From an uncultured Dokdonia sp. (GTDB lineage Bacteria; Bacteroidota; Bacteroidia; Flavobacteriales; Flavobacteriaceae), in the NCBI RefSeq assembly GCF_947492535.1, contig NZ_CANLNH010000001.1:186001-250000 (forward strand): a stretch of DNA of 64,000 nucleotides, given 5' to 3'. The notes under the pieces are model-generated. The model was not told the DNA's origin, did no database searches, and was given only the letters and a program-made list of their open reading frames with translations. Shown one piece after another: positions 8,827 through 16,710 of this stretch (position 1 is the stretch's first letter; each line of letters begins with the position of its first letter). A program made the translations under genes and the position numbers.

Positions 8827-9579
8827 ATGAGTGATCCATACGTAAAAGAAGACATACAAAACGGAATCTCAACGATCACGTTTTTTCACCCTGCGCATAA
8901 TAGTTTGCCAGGAGATATCTTAGCAAAACTAGCACATACAATAACAGAAGCTGGAACAAATGATGAAGTAAAAGTAATCATTCTTAAAAGTGGCGGAGAT
9001 CGTACATTTTGTGCAGGAGCAAGTTTTAAGGAACTTATCAATATTAATGATGCAGAAACAGGACGTGTATTCTTTTCTGGATTTGCCAATGTAATTAATG
9101 CGATGCGTACCTGTCCTAAATTTATCATAGGACGTGTACAAGGAAAAACTGTTGGCGGCGGTGTAGGTGTAGCGAGTGCGACAGACTATTGTATGGCAAG
9201 TAAATTTGCGAGTATTAAACTAAGCGAGCTCAACGTAGGAATAGGTCCTTTTGTAGTTGGCCCTGCAGTTGAGCGAAAATTAGGACTTACTGGAATGTCA
9301 CAAATAGCGATTGATGCAAATACATTTTATGATGCTGAATGGGCGAGACAAAAAGGATTATATGCACAGGTATATGAAAGCACAGAAGCATTAGATGAAG
9401 CTGTGCAGGCGTTTGCAGAAAATCTATGTACTTATAATCCTGAAGCCATGCGAGAAATGAAAGCGATCTTCTGGAAAGGAACCGAAGATTGGGATACACT
9501 TCTAGCCGAAAGAGCTGCTATCTCTGGACGTTTGGTATTAAGTGATTTTACAAAAGAAACATTAAAGAGATTCAAGTAG
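8827..9579 (+). CDS. Enoyl-CoA hydratase/isomerase family protein
   Basis: This 250-residue crotonase-fold protein has the oxyanion-hole motif FCAGASFKEL and the second loop KTVGGGVGVASATDY. Compared with classical enoyl-CoA hydratase, the first catalytic Glu (after GGG in the form CELA) is replaced by Gly, while the second Glu is kept (SELNVGIGP). One-Glu patterns are common in isomerases and some other crotonases, so the reaction is not certain. Its position between paaZ and paaY suggests it acts on a phenylacetate ring-opening intermediate in the manner of PaaF or PaaG. It starts after a 700-bp gap, so it probably has its own promoter. Confidence 0.85.
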   Translation: MSDPYVKEDIQNGISTITFFHPAHNSLPGDILAKLAHTITEAGTNDEVKVIILKSGGDRTFCAGASFKELININDAETGRVFFSGFANVINAMRTCPKFIIGRVQGKTVGGGVGVASATDYCMASKFASIKLSELNVGIGPFVVGPAVERKLGLTGMSQIAIDANTFYDAEWARQKGLYAQVYESTEALDEAVQAFAENLCTYNPEAMREMKAIFWKGTEDWDTLLAERAAISGRLVLSDFTKETLKRFK

Positions 9580-9583
9580 ATGG

Positions 9584-9874
9584 TTAATCTACTTGAATAA
9601 TCCTTTTAATAGGTAGGGTAACACCTTTCTTTAAAATGACATCGTTTTTTGTAACACCCCATACAGTTGTGTATACAAAAATGACTCTGTTTAAGGAATC
9701 TTTGAAATAGATGCGAACCTTGTTTTTCACAACATTACCTAGACGCATAGCTCTATTTATAGCGTGTAAACGTAATTCTTTTTCTTGTTGATTTTTGATG
9801 ACATCTTCATCAGGAAATTTCAAGGTGTATAGAAATTCTTTTTTGGTGGGATAGATTTTTTCTAAAGTATCCAT
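9584..9874 (-). CDS. Conserved hypothetical protein, 96 aa
   Basis: The protein is small and mixed-charge with the pattern LHAINRAMRLGNVVKNKVRIYF, then VYTTVWGVTKNDVILKKGVTLPIKRI. I recall similar short proteins in many Flavobacteria, apparently all-beta after an N-terminal helix and without a signal peptide. It is convergent with the hydratase gene, with only 4 bp between the stops. No function can be assigned. Confidence 0.7.
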   Translation of the reverse strand: MDTLEKIYPTKKEFLYTLKFPDEDVIKNQQEKELRLHAINRAMRLGNVVKNKVRIYFKDSLNRVIFVYTTVWGVTKNDVILKKGVTLPIKRIIQVD

Positions 9875-10161
9875 GAATGTTTAAGTTTTAAGTTGGGTGA
9901 GTGTGTTTTATTTCTAATAAATAATAGGATACATTGATTTTGGTTAAAAAATATTTTTGCACCTATTTATATAAAATGTGTTTTGTCAAATTATAATATG
10001 TTATTTATTTAGAACTTAGTTGTAATGTTAACGTAAATACTTACAGAATTATGTTTTTCTTTATGGTGTTTTAACATTTTTATTAACAATAGTGTTAATT
10101 TTTTTTGATTAGCACTTGTATTTTGGAACGTTTAGAAATAACTCAAGTAATTTTAAGAATT

Positions 10162-10758
10162 ATGATATATAGTTTTAAAGGCCATATCCCCGTAATACAT
10201 CCTTCTAGTTTTGTTCACCCTTTAGCTGCAGTAACGGGTAATGTTATTATAGGGAAAGATTGCTATATAGGTCCAGGTGCTGCGATACGTGGTGATTGGG
10301 GCGAGATTATACTAGAAGATGGTGTGAATGTTCAAGAGAATTGTACAGTACATATGTTTCCAGGGAAATCTATACGCTTTCGCGAAAGCGCACACATAGG
10401 TCACGGCGCTGTAATTCATGGGGCAAATTTAGGACGTAACTGCCTTATAGGAATGAATAGTGTCATTATGGATGACGCAGTGATAGGAGATGAATGTATT
10501 GTGGGTGCGATGGCATTTGTAAAGGCAGAAACTGTGATTCCATCTCGGAGTTTAGTAGTAGGCAATCCTGCAAAAATTATTAAAGAAGTAAGCGATGAAA
10601 TGATCGCTTGGAAAACCGCTGGCACAAAATTATATCAACAACTCCCTTCAGACTGTCATGAGTCATTAAGAGAAGTGGAGCCACTAAGTGAAATTCCCGA
10701 AAATCGACCTATACAAGAAGATTTTTACAAAACACTCCAAGAGTTTAAAGGGAGATGA
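10162..10758 (+). CDS. paaY: PaaY-like left-handed beta-helix thioesterase/gamma-carbonic anhydrase family protein
   Basis: The hexapeptide-repeat protein of 198 residues closely follows the E. coli PaaY pattern: SFVHPLAAVTGNVIIGKDCYIGP, then NVQENCTVHMFPGK, then HIGHGAVIHG with the metal-binding histidines, then IVGAMAFVKAETVIP and VVGNPAKIIKE. PaaY is a thioesterase that removes dead-end CoA products during phenylacetate degradation. I start at the ATG at 10162 (MIYSFKGHIPVIHP) because it aligns with PaaY; an in-frame TTG 57 bases earlier would add unrelated residues. A palindrome copy encodes RFRES in a loop where PaaY proteins vary in length. Confidence 0.88.
   Translation: MIYSFKGHIPVIHPSSFVHPLAAVTGNVIIGKDCYIGPGAAIRGDWGEIILEDGVNVQENCTVHMFPGKSIRFRESAHIGHGAVIHGANLGRNCLIGMNSVIMDDAVIGDECIVGAMAFVKAETVIPSRSLVVGNPAKIIKEVSDEMIAWKTAGTKLYQQLPSDCHESLREVEPLSEIPENRPIQEDFYKTLQEFKGR
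10373..10390. repeat. Short palindrome inside paaY (reads RFRES)
   Basis: TACGCTTTCGCGAAAGCG is in frame in paaY and encodes Arg-Phe-Arg-Glu-Ser between the two metal-site histidine motifs. Confidence 0.9.
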
Positions 10759-10890
10759 TCTAAGTGTAATATTAACACTTGTGAGATGTCTCGTTAATTT
10801 ATTGGTAATTATGTGTTAATTCGCTCAACCTTTTCAAAAAATAGCGTCTAAAGAGTATAAAGGAATTATGAACTCTTAAAGACAGAAATT

Positions 10891-10989
10891 ATGAAAAGAT
10901 TATTGAAAATTTTTCGAGAAAAGGTAAAAGAACTATCCAGTTATTTACAGGATTTAGCAGACGGAGCTAGTTATGCGATTCATAGATGA
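10891..10989 (+). CDS. Possible small protein, 32 aa
   Basis: An ATG follows an A-rich stretch and opens a 32-codon frame encoding a basic, helical peptide (MKRLLKIFREKVKELSSYL at the start). A strong terminator lies 57 bases downstream on the same strand, which fits a short independent transcript. The same transcript could be a non-coding RNA. I do not recognise the sequence and have no family support. Confidence 0.3.
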   Translation: MKRLLKIFREKVKELSSYLQDLADGASYAIHR

Positions 10990-11045
10990 GATACTTTATT
11001 AATGAAAAAACACTAAAGTATTAATCATGAGAGTAGCTATTTAAT

Positions 11046-11082
11046 AAGTGATAATAACTTCCCAGTTATTATCACTTTTTTT
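11046..11082 (+). terminator. Rho-independent terminator, 14-bp perfect stem
   Basis: AAGTGATAATAACT pairs with AGTTATTATCACTT around TCCC, followed by a T run. In the plus direction it would end the short transcript covering 10891-10989. It also lies just beyond the stop of the minus-strand Lrp gene and may serve both. Confidence 0.85.
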
Positions 11083-11551
11083 ATGCCAAAAATGATAAAT
11101 CTACCTCATTAGTTTCTTTACTTGTAGATAGTACAATATGGCTTTGTACATTCCCTAAATAAGGAAGTAAGGTAAGTTTTGTAATAATAAATGTTTCGTA
11201 CGCTTCAATATCTTCAACTACAAGTTTAAGTAAATAATCAAAACCTCCACTTACACGATGACATTCTACTACTTCTGGAAAATCGTTGATTTCTTTTACG
11301 AATTTTTCAAGATAACTTCGCGTATGACCTTGTAATGAAATTGCTATAAAAACGGTCTGTTTAAGGCCAATTTTTTTTGTGTTTAATCGAGCAGAATACC
11401 CTGTAATTAATCCTTCTTTTTCAAGTTTTTTAATCCTTTCAAAAATGGGAGTTGTAGACTTCCCTAATTTTTGAGATAATGATTTTACAGTCTGGTTAGA
11501 ATCCTTCTGTAAAAGATCTAGTAATTTTTGATCTGTAGCATCTAGTTTCAT
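11081..11551 (-). CDS. Lrp/AsnC family transcriptional regulator
   Basis: This 156-residue protein has an N-terminal winged helix-turn-helix (LDATDQKLLDLLQKDSNQTVKSLSQKLGKS, then IFERIKKLEKEGLITGYSA) and a C-terminal RAM ligand-binding domain (VVECHRVSGGFDYLLKLVVED). That is the full Lrp/AsnC layout and length. It is divergent from the E2-IlvE-E1 operon, and the intergenic region carries an Lrp-like palindrome. It most probably responds to a branched-chain amino acid and controls the operon and itself. The effector is inferred from context only. Confidence 0.92.
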   Translation of the reverse strand: MKLDATDQKLLDLLQKDSNQTVKSLSQKLGKSTTPIFERIKKLEKEGLITGYSARLNTKKIGLKQTVFIAISLQGHTRSYLEKFVKEINDFPEVVECHRVSGGFDYLLKLVVEDIEAYETFIITKLTLLPYLGNVQSHIVLSTSKETNEVDLSFLA

Positions 11552-11623
11552 AAATAATAGTTTGCTATTTTAATGAATAAAGAATGGTAAAAATAGAATA
11601 AAAATCTTTTTAAAATAATATAA

Positions 11624-11638
11624 AAGAATAATATTCTA
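11624..11638. promoter_or_regulatory. Predicted Lrp operator
   Basis: AAGAATAATATTCTA holds a perfect palindrome, AGAATA-A-TATTCT, and fits 13 of 15 positions of the E. coli Lrp consensus YAGHAWATTWTDCTR. A weaker site lies at 11594-11608. The 11-bp inverted repeat AAAAATAGAAT (11589-11599) / ATTCTATTTTT (11633-11643) spans both. The position between the divergent Lrp gene and the branched-chain operon suits control of both. Confidence 0.55.
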
Positions 11639-11719
11639 TTTTTAATTTATATAGCAGGGTATTAGGCTTTTTTTAAGGAGTTTATTAGTATTTTGTGTTA
11701 GTTGTAAATAAAATTGTAA

Positions 11720-13057
11720 ATGACAGAAGATCAGCTTTTAATGCCCAAAATGGGGGAAAGTATTACCGAAGGAACCATATTAAACTGGTTAGTAGCAGAA
11801 GGAGAAACTTTTGATGAGGGAGATATTTTACTAGAAGTTGCTACAGATAAGGTTGATAATGAAGTGCCTGCTCCGTCTTCAGGAGTGATGAGAAAACATC
11901 TTTTTGAGCCTAAAAGCGTGGTTGCTGTAGGTGTTGCTATTGCAAATTATGAGGTTGTGGAAGGAACTGTGGCTAAGAAAAACGCTACAGAAGAAACTAC
12001 TGCAACAAAGAAGACAGAAAATACTACTAAAAAAGTAACTAAAAAAGTAACTAAAAAAGTAACTAAGAAAGTAGTTGCAAAACCTACAACTACAATGTCT
12101 CAAAATGCTGCTTTTACAATTCCTGATGGAACGATGTTTATAAGTCCGCTTATAAAAAGCATAGCACAACAACATCATGTCTCTTATGAGGAGTTAGCAC
12201 GTGTGCCAGGAACAGGAAAAGAAGGCCGTCTTCGTAAGAGTGATCTCATGCAATATCTAGAAGAAGGACGCCCTTTTCAATTTGCACAACCTGTTGCCCA
12301 AGCAGATCCTACTGCCTATAGAATTCCACAATTAAATCTTGACAAAGGAACTGGAAAAATAGTAGAGATGGATCGTATGCGCCAAATGATTGCAGATCAT
12401 ATGGTGTATAGTAAACATACGAGTCCGCATGTAACCGCCTATGTAGAAGCAGATCTTACAGAACTTGTTGCTTGGCGTAATGCTAATAAAGTTGCTTTTC
12501 AAGAAAAACATAGTCAAAAACTAACGTTTACACCACTATTTGTCGAAGCGGTGGCAAGCGCAGTGAATGATTTCCCTATGATCAATGTATCTGTAGATGG
12601 AGCTAATATTATCGTAAAAGAACATATCAATATAGGAATGGCTACAGCCTTGCCATCAGGAAATTTAATAGTGCCTGTAGTCAAAGATGCAGATAAAAAG
12701 AATTTAGTAGAGATAGCCTCCGAAGTAAATAGACTAGCAGCGCTTGCCAGAGAAAATAAATTAAGCGGAGATGATATTAAAGGAAGCACATTTACGATAA
12801 GTAATGTTGGAACTTTTGGAAGTGTCATGGGAACTCCTATCATTAATCAACCAGAAGCTGCGATTCTTGCCACGGGAATTATTAAAAAACGGGCAGAAGT
12901 AATGGAACGTCCAGAAGGTGATACTATCGAAATTAGACACATGATGTATCTCTCTTTAAGTTTTGATCATCGTATTGTAGATGGTTACTTGGGAGGAAGT
13001 TTCTTAAGACGAATAGCAGATAATTTAGAACAATTTGACGTAACAAGAAAAATATAA
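11720..13057 (+). CDS. 2-oxo acid dehydrogenase complex E2 (branched-chain dihydrolipoyl acyltransferase)
   Basis: E2 moves the acyl group from lipoyl-lysine to CoA and forms the core of the complex. A single lipoyl domain (residues 1-80) has Lys44 in TDKVDNE. A Lys/Thr-rich linker contains four VTKK repeats. A peripheral subunit-binding domain lies at about 141-180 (ISPLIKSIAQQHHVSYEELARVPGTG). The catalytic domain ends with SFDHRIVDG, giving His417 and Asp421 of the HxxxD motif. It is first in an operon with IlvE and a fused E1, which points to branched-chain keto acids rather than pyruvate. No E3 gene is present, so E3 must be encoded elsewhere. Confidence 0.93.
   Translation: MTEDQLLMPKMGESITEGTILNWLVAEGETFDEGDILLEVATDKVDNEVPAPSSGVMRKHLFEPKSVVAVGVAIANYEVVEGTVAKKNATEETTATKKTENTTKKVTKKVTKKVTKKVVAKPTTTMSQNAAFTIPDGTMFISPLIKSIAQQHHVSYEELARVPGTGKEGRLRKSDLMQYLEEGRPFQFAQPVAQADPTAYRIPQLNLDKGTGKIVEMDRMRQMIADHMVYSKHTSPHVTAYVEADLTELVAWRNANKVAFQEKHSQKLTFTPLFVEAVASAVNDFPMINVSVDGANIIVKEHINIGMATALPSGNLIVPVVKDADKKNLVEIASEVNRLAALARENKLSGDDIKGSTFTISNVGTFGSVMGTPIINQPEAAILATGIIKKRAEVMERPEGDTIEIRHMMYLSLSFDHRIVDGYLGGSFLRRIADNLEQFDVTRKI
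12026..12073 (+). repeat. Four 12-bp tandem units in the E2 linker
   Basis: Four units of ACTAAAAAAGTA (the last ACTAAGAAAGTA) encode Thr-Lys-Lys-Val each, forming a flexible basic linker. Unit number could vary between strains. Confidence 0.85.
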
Positions 13058-13071
13058 ATAATCTCAATCTT

Positions 13072-13109
13072 CTCTCCCTTTGGGGAAATGTCCATAGGAC
13101 AGAGAGGGA
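13072..13109. repeat. Intergenic hairpin element between E2 and ilvE
   Basis: The segment contains TTTGGGGAAA and the palindrome TGTCC-ATA-GGACA flanked by CTCTCCC and AGAGAGGG. From memory, similar TTTGGGGAnATGTCC elements are scattered in flavobacterial genomes. Only this copy is seen in the window, so the repeat status is inferred. Confidence 0.4.
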
Positions 13110-13124
13110 TAAAGCATACCTATT

Positions 13125-14234
13125 ATGAATATAACAATCACTAAGACTTCAGCGTCAAGAATAGATAGTATCGATTTTGATAATATCCCGCTAGGACGCA
13201 CTTTTACAGACCATATGTTTATTTGTGATTATGCAGATGGAAAGTGGCAAAATCCAAGAGTAACACCTTTAGAGCTTATTCCTACACATCCAGCTGCGAT
13301 GGCGTTACATTATGGGCAAGCTATTTTTGAAGGAATGAAAAGTACGCTTTCGCGAAATCGAACCAGTGAGACTCACGACCAAAGGAAGAGCGAAACGGTA
13401 AAGCGAGAACCTCTTTTATTCCGCCCAGCAGAAAATGCATCGCGTCTTAATGCAAGTGCACGGCGTATGGGCATGCCTGAATTTCCAGAAGAACTATTTG
13501 TTGAAGGCTTAAAAGCACTTGTCAATGTAGAACAAGGCTGGATTCCACCAGCAGATGGAAGTGCTCTTTATCTAAGACCATTTATGTATGCTGACGAACC
13601 GTTTATAGGAATGCGAGCGGCAACAAGTTTTAAGTTTATTATCATCGCTTCGCCAGCAGGTCCGTTTTTTAGTAAGCCTGTTAAATTATGGGCAGAAAAG
13701 AAGTATATACGCGCAGCTTCAGGAGGAACAGGAGAAGCAAAAGCGGCTGGAAATTATGCAGCAGCGATTCGACCTACAGAAATTGCAAAAGCAAAAGGAT
13801 TTGATCAAGTACTATGGTTAGACGCACATGAGCATACATATATTCAAGAAGTAGGAACAATGAATATCTTCTTTAAAATTAATGGAGAATTTATAACGCC
13901 TAATCTTGATGGATCAGTATTGCATGGTATTACTAGAAAAAGTGTAATGGATCTTCTCAAACATAAAGGATATACGGTTACTGAAAGACCTATAACGATA
14001 CATGAAATTGCTGAAGCTTCTCAAAATGGAAGTTTAGAAGAAGCTTTTGGCACAGGTACTGCGGTAGGTATTGCCTATATTCAAGAAATAGGATGGGGAG
14101 ATGATACTATAAAAGTGTCAGATACGTATCCCGTTGGTAAAGCTATAAATGATACGCTAAATGCAATTAAAACAGGAAAAGAAGAAGATGTCTTTGGATG
14201 GATGATGCCTGTAACATCAAAGGAATTAGTATAA
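13125..14234 (+). CDS. ilvE: Branched-chain amino acid aminotransferase
   Basis: IlvE interconverts Leu, Ile and Val with their 2-keto acids using PLP. The protein shows the class IV pattern: HYGQAIFEGMK near residue 62, the PLP lysine at 206 in EAKAAGNYAAA, QEVGTMNIFF, and GTGTAVGIAYI. Placed between E2 and E1, it supplies keto acids to the dehydrogenase. Residues about 74-95 (from LSRNRTSETH) are an extra loop where homologues pass directly from GMKA to the LFRP region. This loop is encoded by a degraded palindrome plus adjoining sequence, so it looks like a repeat insertion that stayed in frame. Confidence 0.93.
   Translation: MNITITKTSASRIDSIDFDNIPLGRTFTDHMFICDYADGKWQNPRVTPLELIPTHPAAMALHYGQAIFEGMKSTLSRNRTSETHDQRKSETVKREPLLFRPAENASRLNASARRMGMPEFPEELFVEGLKALVNVEQGWIPPADGSALYLRPFMYADEPFIGMRAATSFKFIIIASPAGPFFSKPVKLWAEKKYIRAASGGTGEAKAAGNYAAAIRPTEIAKAKGFDQVLWLDAHEHTYIQEVGTMNIFFKINGEFITPNLDGSVLHGITRKSVMDLLKHKGYTVTERPITIHEIAEASQNGSLEEAFGTGTAVGIAYIQEIGWGDDTIKVSDTYPVGKAINDTLNAIKTGKEEDVFGWMMPVTSKELV
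13343..13360. repeat. Degenerate palindrome inside ilvE (reads LSRN)
   Basis: TACGCTTTCGCGAAATCG differs by one base from the perfect copy. The following 45 bases (to about 13405, ending CGAAACGGTAAAGCGAGAA) also look foreign to the gene and belong to the same in-frame insertion. Confidence 0.75.
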
Positions 14235-14256
14235 ATAGTCATTAACTCAAAATAGT

Positions 14257-14274
14257 TGCCTGTCTTCACAGGCA
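14257..14274 (+). promoter_or_regulatory. Hairpin just before the E1 start codon
   Basis: TGCCTGT-CTTC-ACAGGCA forms a 7-bp stem whose end is six bases before the ATG at 14281. There is no T run, so it is not a terminator. It could affect ribosome access or mRNA processing between ilvE and E1, or be another dispersed hairpin. Confidence 0.4.
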
Positions 14275-14280
14275 CTAAAG

Positions 14281-16332
14281 ATGAATAAAGAGATACTTAA
14301 AAAAGGATTTGAAAACCTGTGTACAGCAAAGGCAATGACCGAGTTGTATGAAGAAAATTTTAAAGTAGTTTCAAAGTATGTGCATGCAACAAGCCGTGGT
14401 CATGAAGTAATTCAAACTGCGATAGGAATGCAATTACTACCACAAGATTATGCGTTTCCGTATTACCGGGATGATGCTATGTTGCTTGCAGTAGGAATGA
14501 CGCCACATGATTTGATGTTGCAAGTACTTGCTAAAAAAGACGATCCTTTTTCAGGAGGACGTACCTATTATTCGCATCCTAGTCTAAAAGACGATGATAA
14601 ACCCAAAATACCACATCAAAGTAGTGCAACAGGCATGCAGGCTATCCCAGCTACAGGAGTGGCTATGGGATTTTGGTACTCGGAGGCCGAAAATCTTTCT
14701 AATCACTCTGAAGGAGAAGCGCCATTTGTAGTATGCTCATTAGGAGATGCATCTGTTACCGAAGGAGAAATTGCTGAGGCATTCCAAATGGCTGCTTTAA
14801 AACAACTTCCTATCTTATACCTTATTCAAGATAATGGTTGGGATATTAGTGCAAATGCCGCAGAAACCAGAGCACAAGATGCCTATGAATATGCGCGCGG
14901 TTTTAATGGACTAGAGGCTGTTACCATAGATGGAACTGACTTTGAAGAAAGTTATAACACATTACAAGAGGTTATTCATAAAATACGTACAGAACGTAGA
15001 CCTTTTCTCGTACACGCTAAAGTACCGTTATTAAATCACCACACTTCAGGTGTGCGTATGGAATGGTATCGCGATGATTTGGAAGAAGCACGTAGTCGTG
15101 ATCCGTATCCAAAAATGATTCAGCTCCTTTTAGATAATGGGGTAACTCAAAAAGAGATTGATGCTATTATCGCTTTCGCGAAAGCGGAAACAGCAGAAGC
15201 TTTTTCTAAAGCACAAGTAGCAGAAGATCCAAAACCAGAAGATTTATTTACGCATGATTTTGCACCAACACCCATTACAGAAGAAGTAGGGGAACGTTCT
15301 CCAAAAGATGGAGAGCCTGTGGTCATGGTAGATTGTGCCTTGTTTGCTATCGAAGAGTTAATGCGTAAACATCCAGAATGTTTAATGTACGGCCAAGATG
15401 TAGGAGGACGATTAGGGGGTGTTTTTAGAGAAGCCGCAACACTTGCTCAGAAATTTGGTGATAACCGAGTGTTTAATACACCTATCCAAGAGGCTTTTAT
15501 TGTAGGCTCTACGGTAGGTATGAGTGCCGTAGGTTTAAAACCTATTGTAGAAGTGCAATTTGCAGATTACATCTGGCCAGGATTAAATCAATTATTTACA
15601 GAAGTGTCTCGTTCTTGTTATTTGAGTAATGGGAAGTGGCCCGTATCAATGATATTACGTGTGCCTATTGGAGCGTATGGATCTGGAGGTCCGTATCACT
15701 CGTCTTCTGTAGAAAGTGTGGTGACTAATATACGCGGACTTAAAATAGCATACCCTTCTAATGGCGCTGACTTAAAAGGGCTTTTAAAAGCAGCGTATTA
15801 CGATCCGAATCCTGTGGTGATTTTTGAGCATAAAGGGTTGTATTGGTCTAAAGTACCAGGCACAAAAGGAGCCACTTCTATAGAACCTTCTGAAGATTAT
15901 GTGCTTCCTTTTGGAAAAGCATGGGTCTTGCAAGAAATCTGGAAGCAAGAAGATGTAGAAACTATTTCTATTATTACGTATGGTATGGGCGTGCATTGGG
16001 CTATGAATGCTAGTGCAGAACTAGGAATGCAAGATCGTATAGAAGTAGTAGACCTTAGAACATTACATCCGCTTGATTATGAAACGGTATTCAAGAGTGT
16101 TAAAAAATGTGGGAAGTGTCTTGTGATAACAGAAGAACCATCAGATAATGGATTTAGTCGTGGTCTCCAAGGAAGAATTCAGGAAGAATGCTTCCAAGAG
16201 TTAGATGCTCCTGTTATGTTGATAGGATCTGAAAATATGCCGGCAATTCCTTTAAATAGCACCTTGGAACAAACAATGATTCCTAGTACAGAAAAAGTGA
16301 AAGTTAAATTAGAAACTTTATTAGAGTATTAA
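14281..16332 (+). CDS. Fused E1 alpha-beta subunit of branched-chain 2-oxo acid dehydrogenase
   Basis: E1 decarboxylates the 2-keto acid with thiamine diphosphate and acylates the E2 lipoyl group. Residues 1 to about 330 are the alpha part with the ThDP motif GDASVTEGE...QDNGWDIS; residues 345-683 are the beta part (MYGQDVGGRLGGVFREA, NTPIQEAFIVGSTVGMSAVG, VPIGAYGSGGPYHSSSVES). Most bacteria have two separate subunits; a fused 680-residue form is common in Bacteroidota. It is the last gene of the operon. A palindrome encodes AFAKAE in the connector between the two halves (near residues 299-304). Confidence 0.93.
   Translation: MNKEILKKGFENLCTAKAMTELYEENFKVVSKYVHATSRGHEVIQTAIGMQLLPQDYAFPYYRDDAMLLAVGMTPHDLMLQVLAKKDDPFSGGRTYYSHPSLKDDDKPKIPHQSSATGMQAIPATGVAMGFWYSEAENLSNHSEGEAPFVVCSLGDASVTEGEIAEAFQMAALKQLPILYLIQDNGWDISANAAETRAQDAYEYARGFNGLEAVTIDGTDFEESYNTLQEVIHKIRTERRPFLVHAKVPLLNHHTSGVRMEWYRDDLEEARSRDPYPKMIQLLLDNGVTQKEIDAIIAFAKAETAEAFSKAQVAEDPKPEDLFTHDFAPTPITEEVGERSPKDGEPVVMVDCALFAIEELMRKHPECLMYGQDVGGRLGGVFREAATLAQKFGDNRVFNTPIQEAFIVGSTVGMSAVGLKPIVEVQFADYIWPGLNQLFTEVSRSCYLSNGKWPVSMILRVPIGAYGSGGPYHSSSVESVVTNIRGLKIAYPSNGADLKGLLKAAYYDPNPVVIFEHKGLYWSKVPGTKGATSIEPSEDYVLPFGKAWVLQEIWKQEDVETISIITYGMGVHWAMNASAELGMQDRIEVVDLRTLHPLDYETVFKSVKKCGKCLVITEEPSDNGFSRGLQGRIQEECFQELDAPVMLIGSENMPAIPLNSTLEQTMIPSTEKVKVKLETLLEY
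15171..15186. repeat. Short palindrome inside the E1 gene (reads AFAKA)
   Basis: CGCTTTCGCGAAAGCG lies in frame in the alpha-beta connector, a region expected to tolerate insertions. Confidence 0.9.
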
Positions 16333-16710
16333 ACTTTTGTTTATTCATTGATAATTAGTTTCTTAGATTCATAAAAAACCATTTTTATATATAAAACCAT
16401 ATATAGAAATGGCTCTTTTCTGTTAAAATTTATTTTTTTTTCAAAAAAAGCCGTAAAAATATTTTGTTGATTTATAGTTCTTTGTGTTAACTCATGTTTT
16501 TGTACGTAAAGTCTTACTATTGCTAATATTTTGAGGAAAATTCTCACATTTTATATATTGTGAATTATGTGAAAACCGTATGTCTTTTGCGGCGTATATT
16601 ATTGTCTTGTAGGGTTTTATGTTTTTTTCTAATTTGGAATTCTATAACATAAAAACTACTTTGGGGTTATAAATCAATAATTTCCCAAATCAATGATTGT
16701 ATTATACTCA
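16333..16710. other. 378-bp intergenic region with terminator
   Basis: The left end holds the hairpin at 16379-16412 that ends the branched-chain operon. The rest is AT-rich. I see no gene and no convincing TAnnTTTG box before the disrupted gene at 16711; the nearest resemblance is TAATTTGG about 70 bases upstream. Confidence 0.5.
16379..16412 (+). terminator. Terminator of the branched-chain operon
   Basis: CCATTTTTATATAT pairs with ATATATAGAAATGG (one G-T wobble), followed by CTCTTTTCTGTT. It lies 47 bases after the E1 stop codon. Confidence 0.65.

Noticed and set aside
13072-13109. CRISPR or riboswitch in the E2-ilvE gap
   Set aside because: There is only a single small hairpin element, with no repeat-spacer series and no aptamer features. 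No CRISPR array is seen anywhere in the window.
16341-16547. A 68-codon minus-strand frame after the E1 gene
   Set aside because: It overlaps the operon terminator, is AT-rich low-complexity sequence and shows no family pattern.
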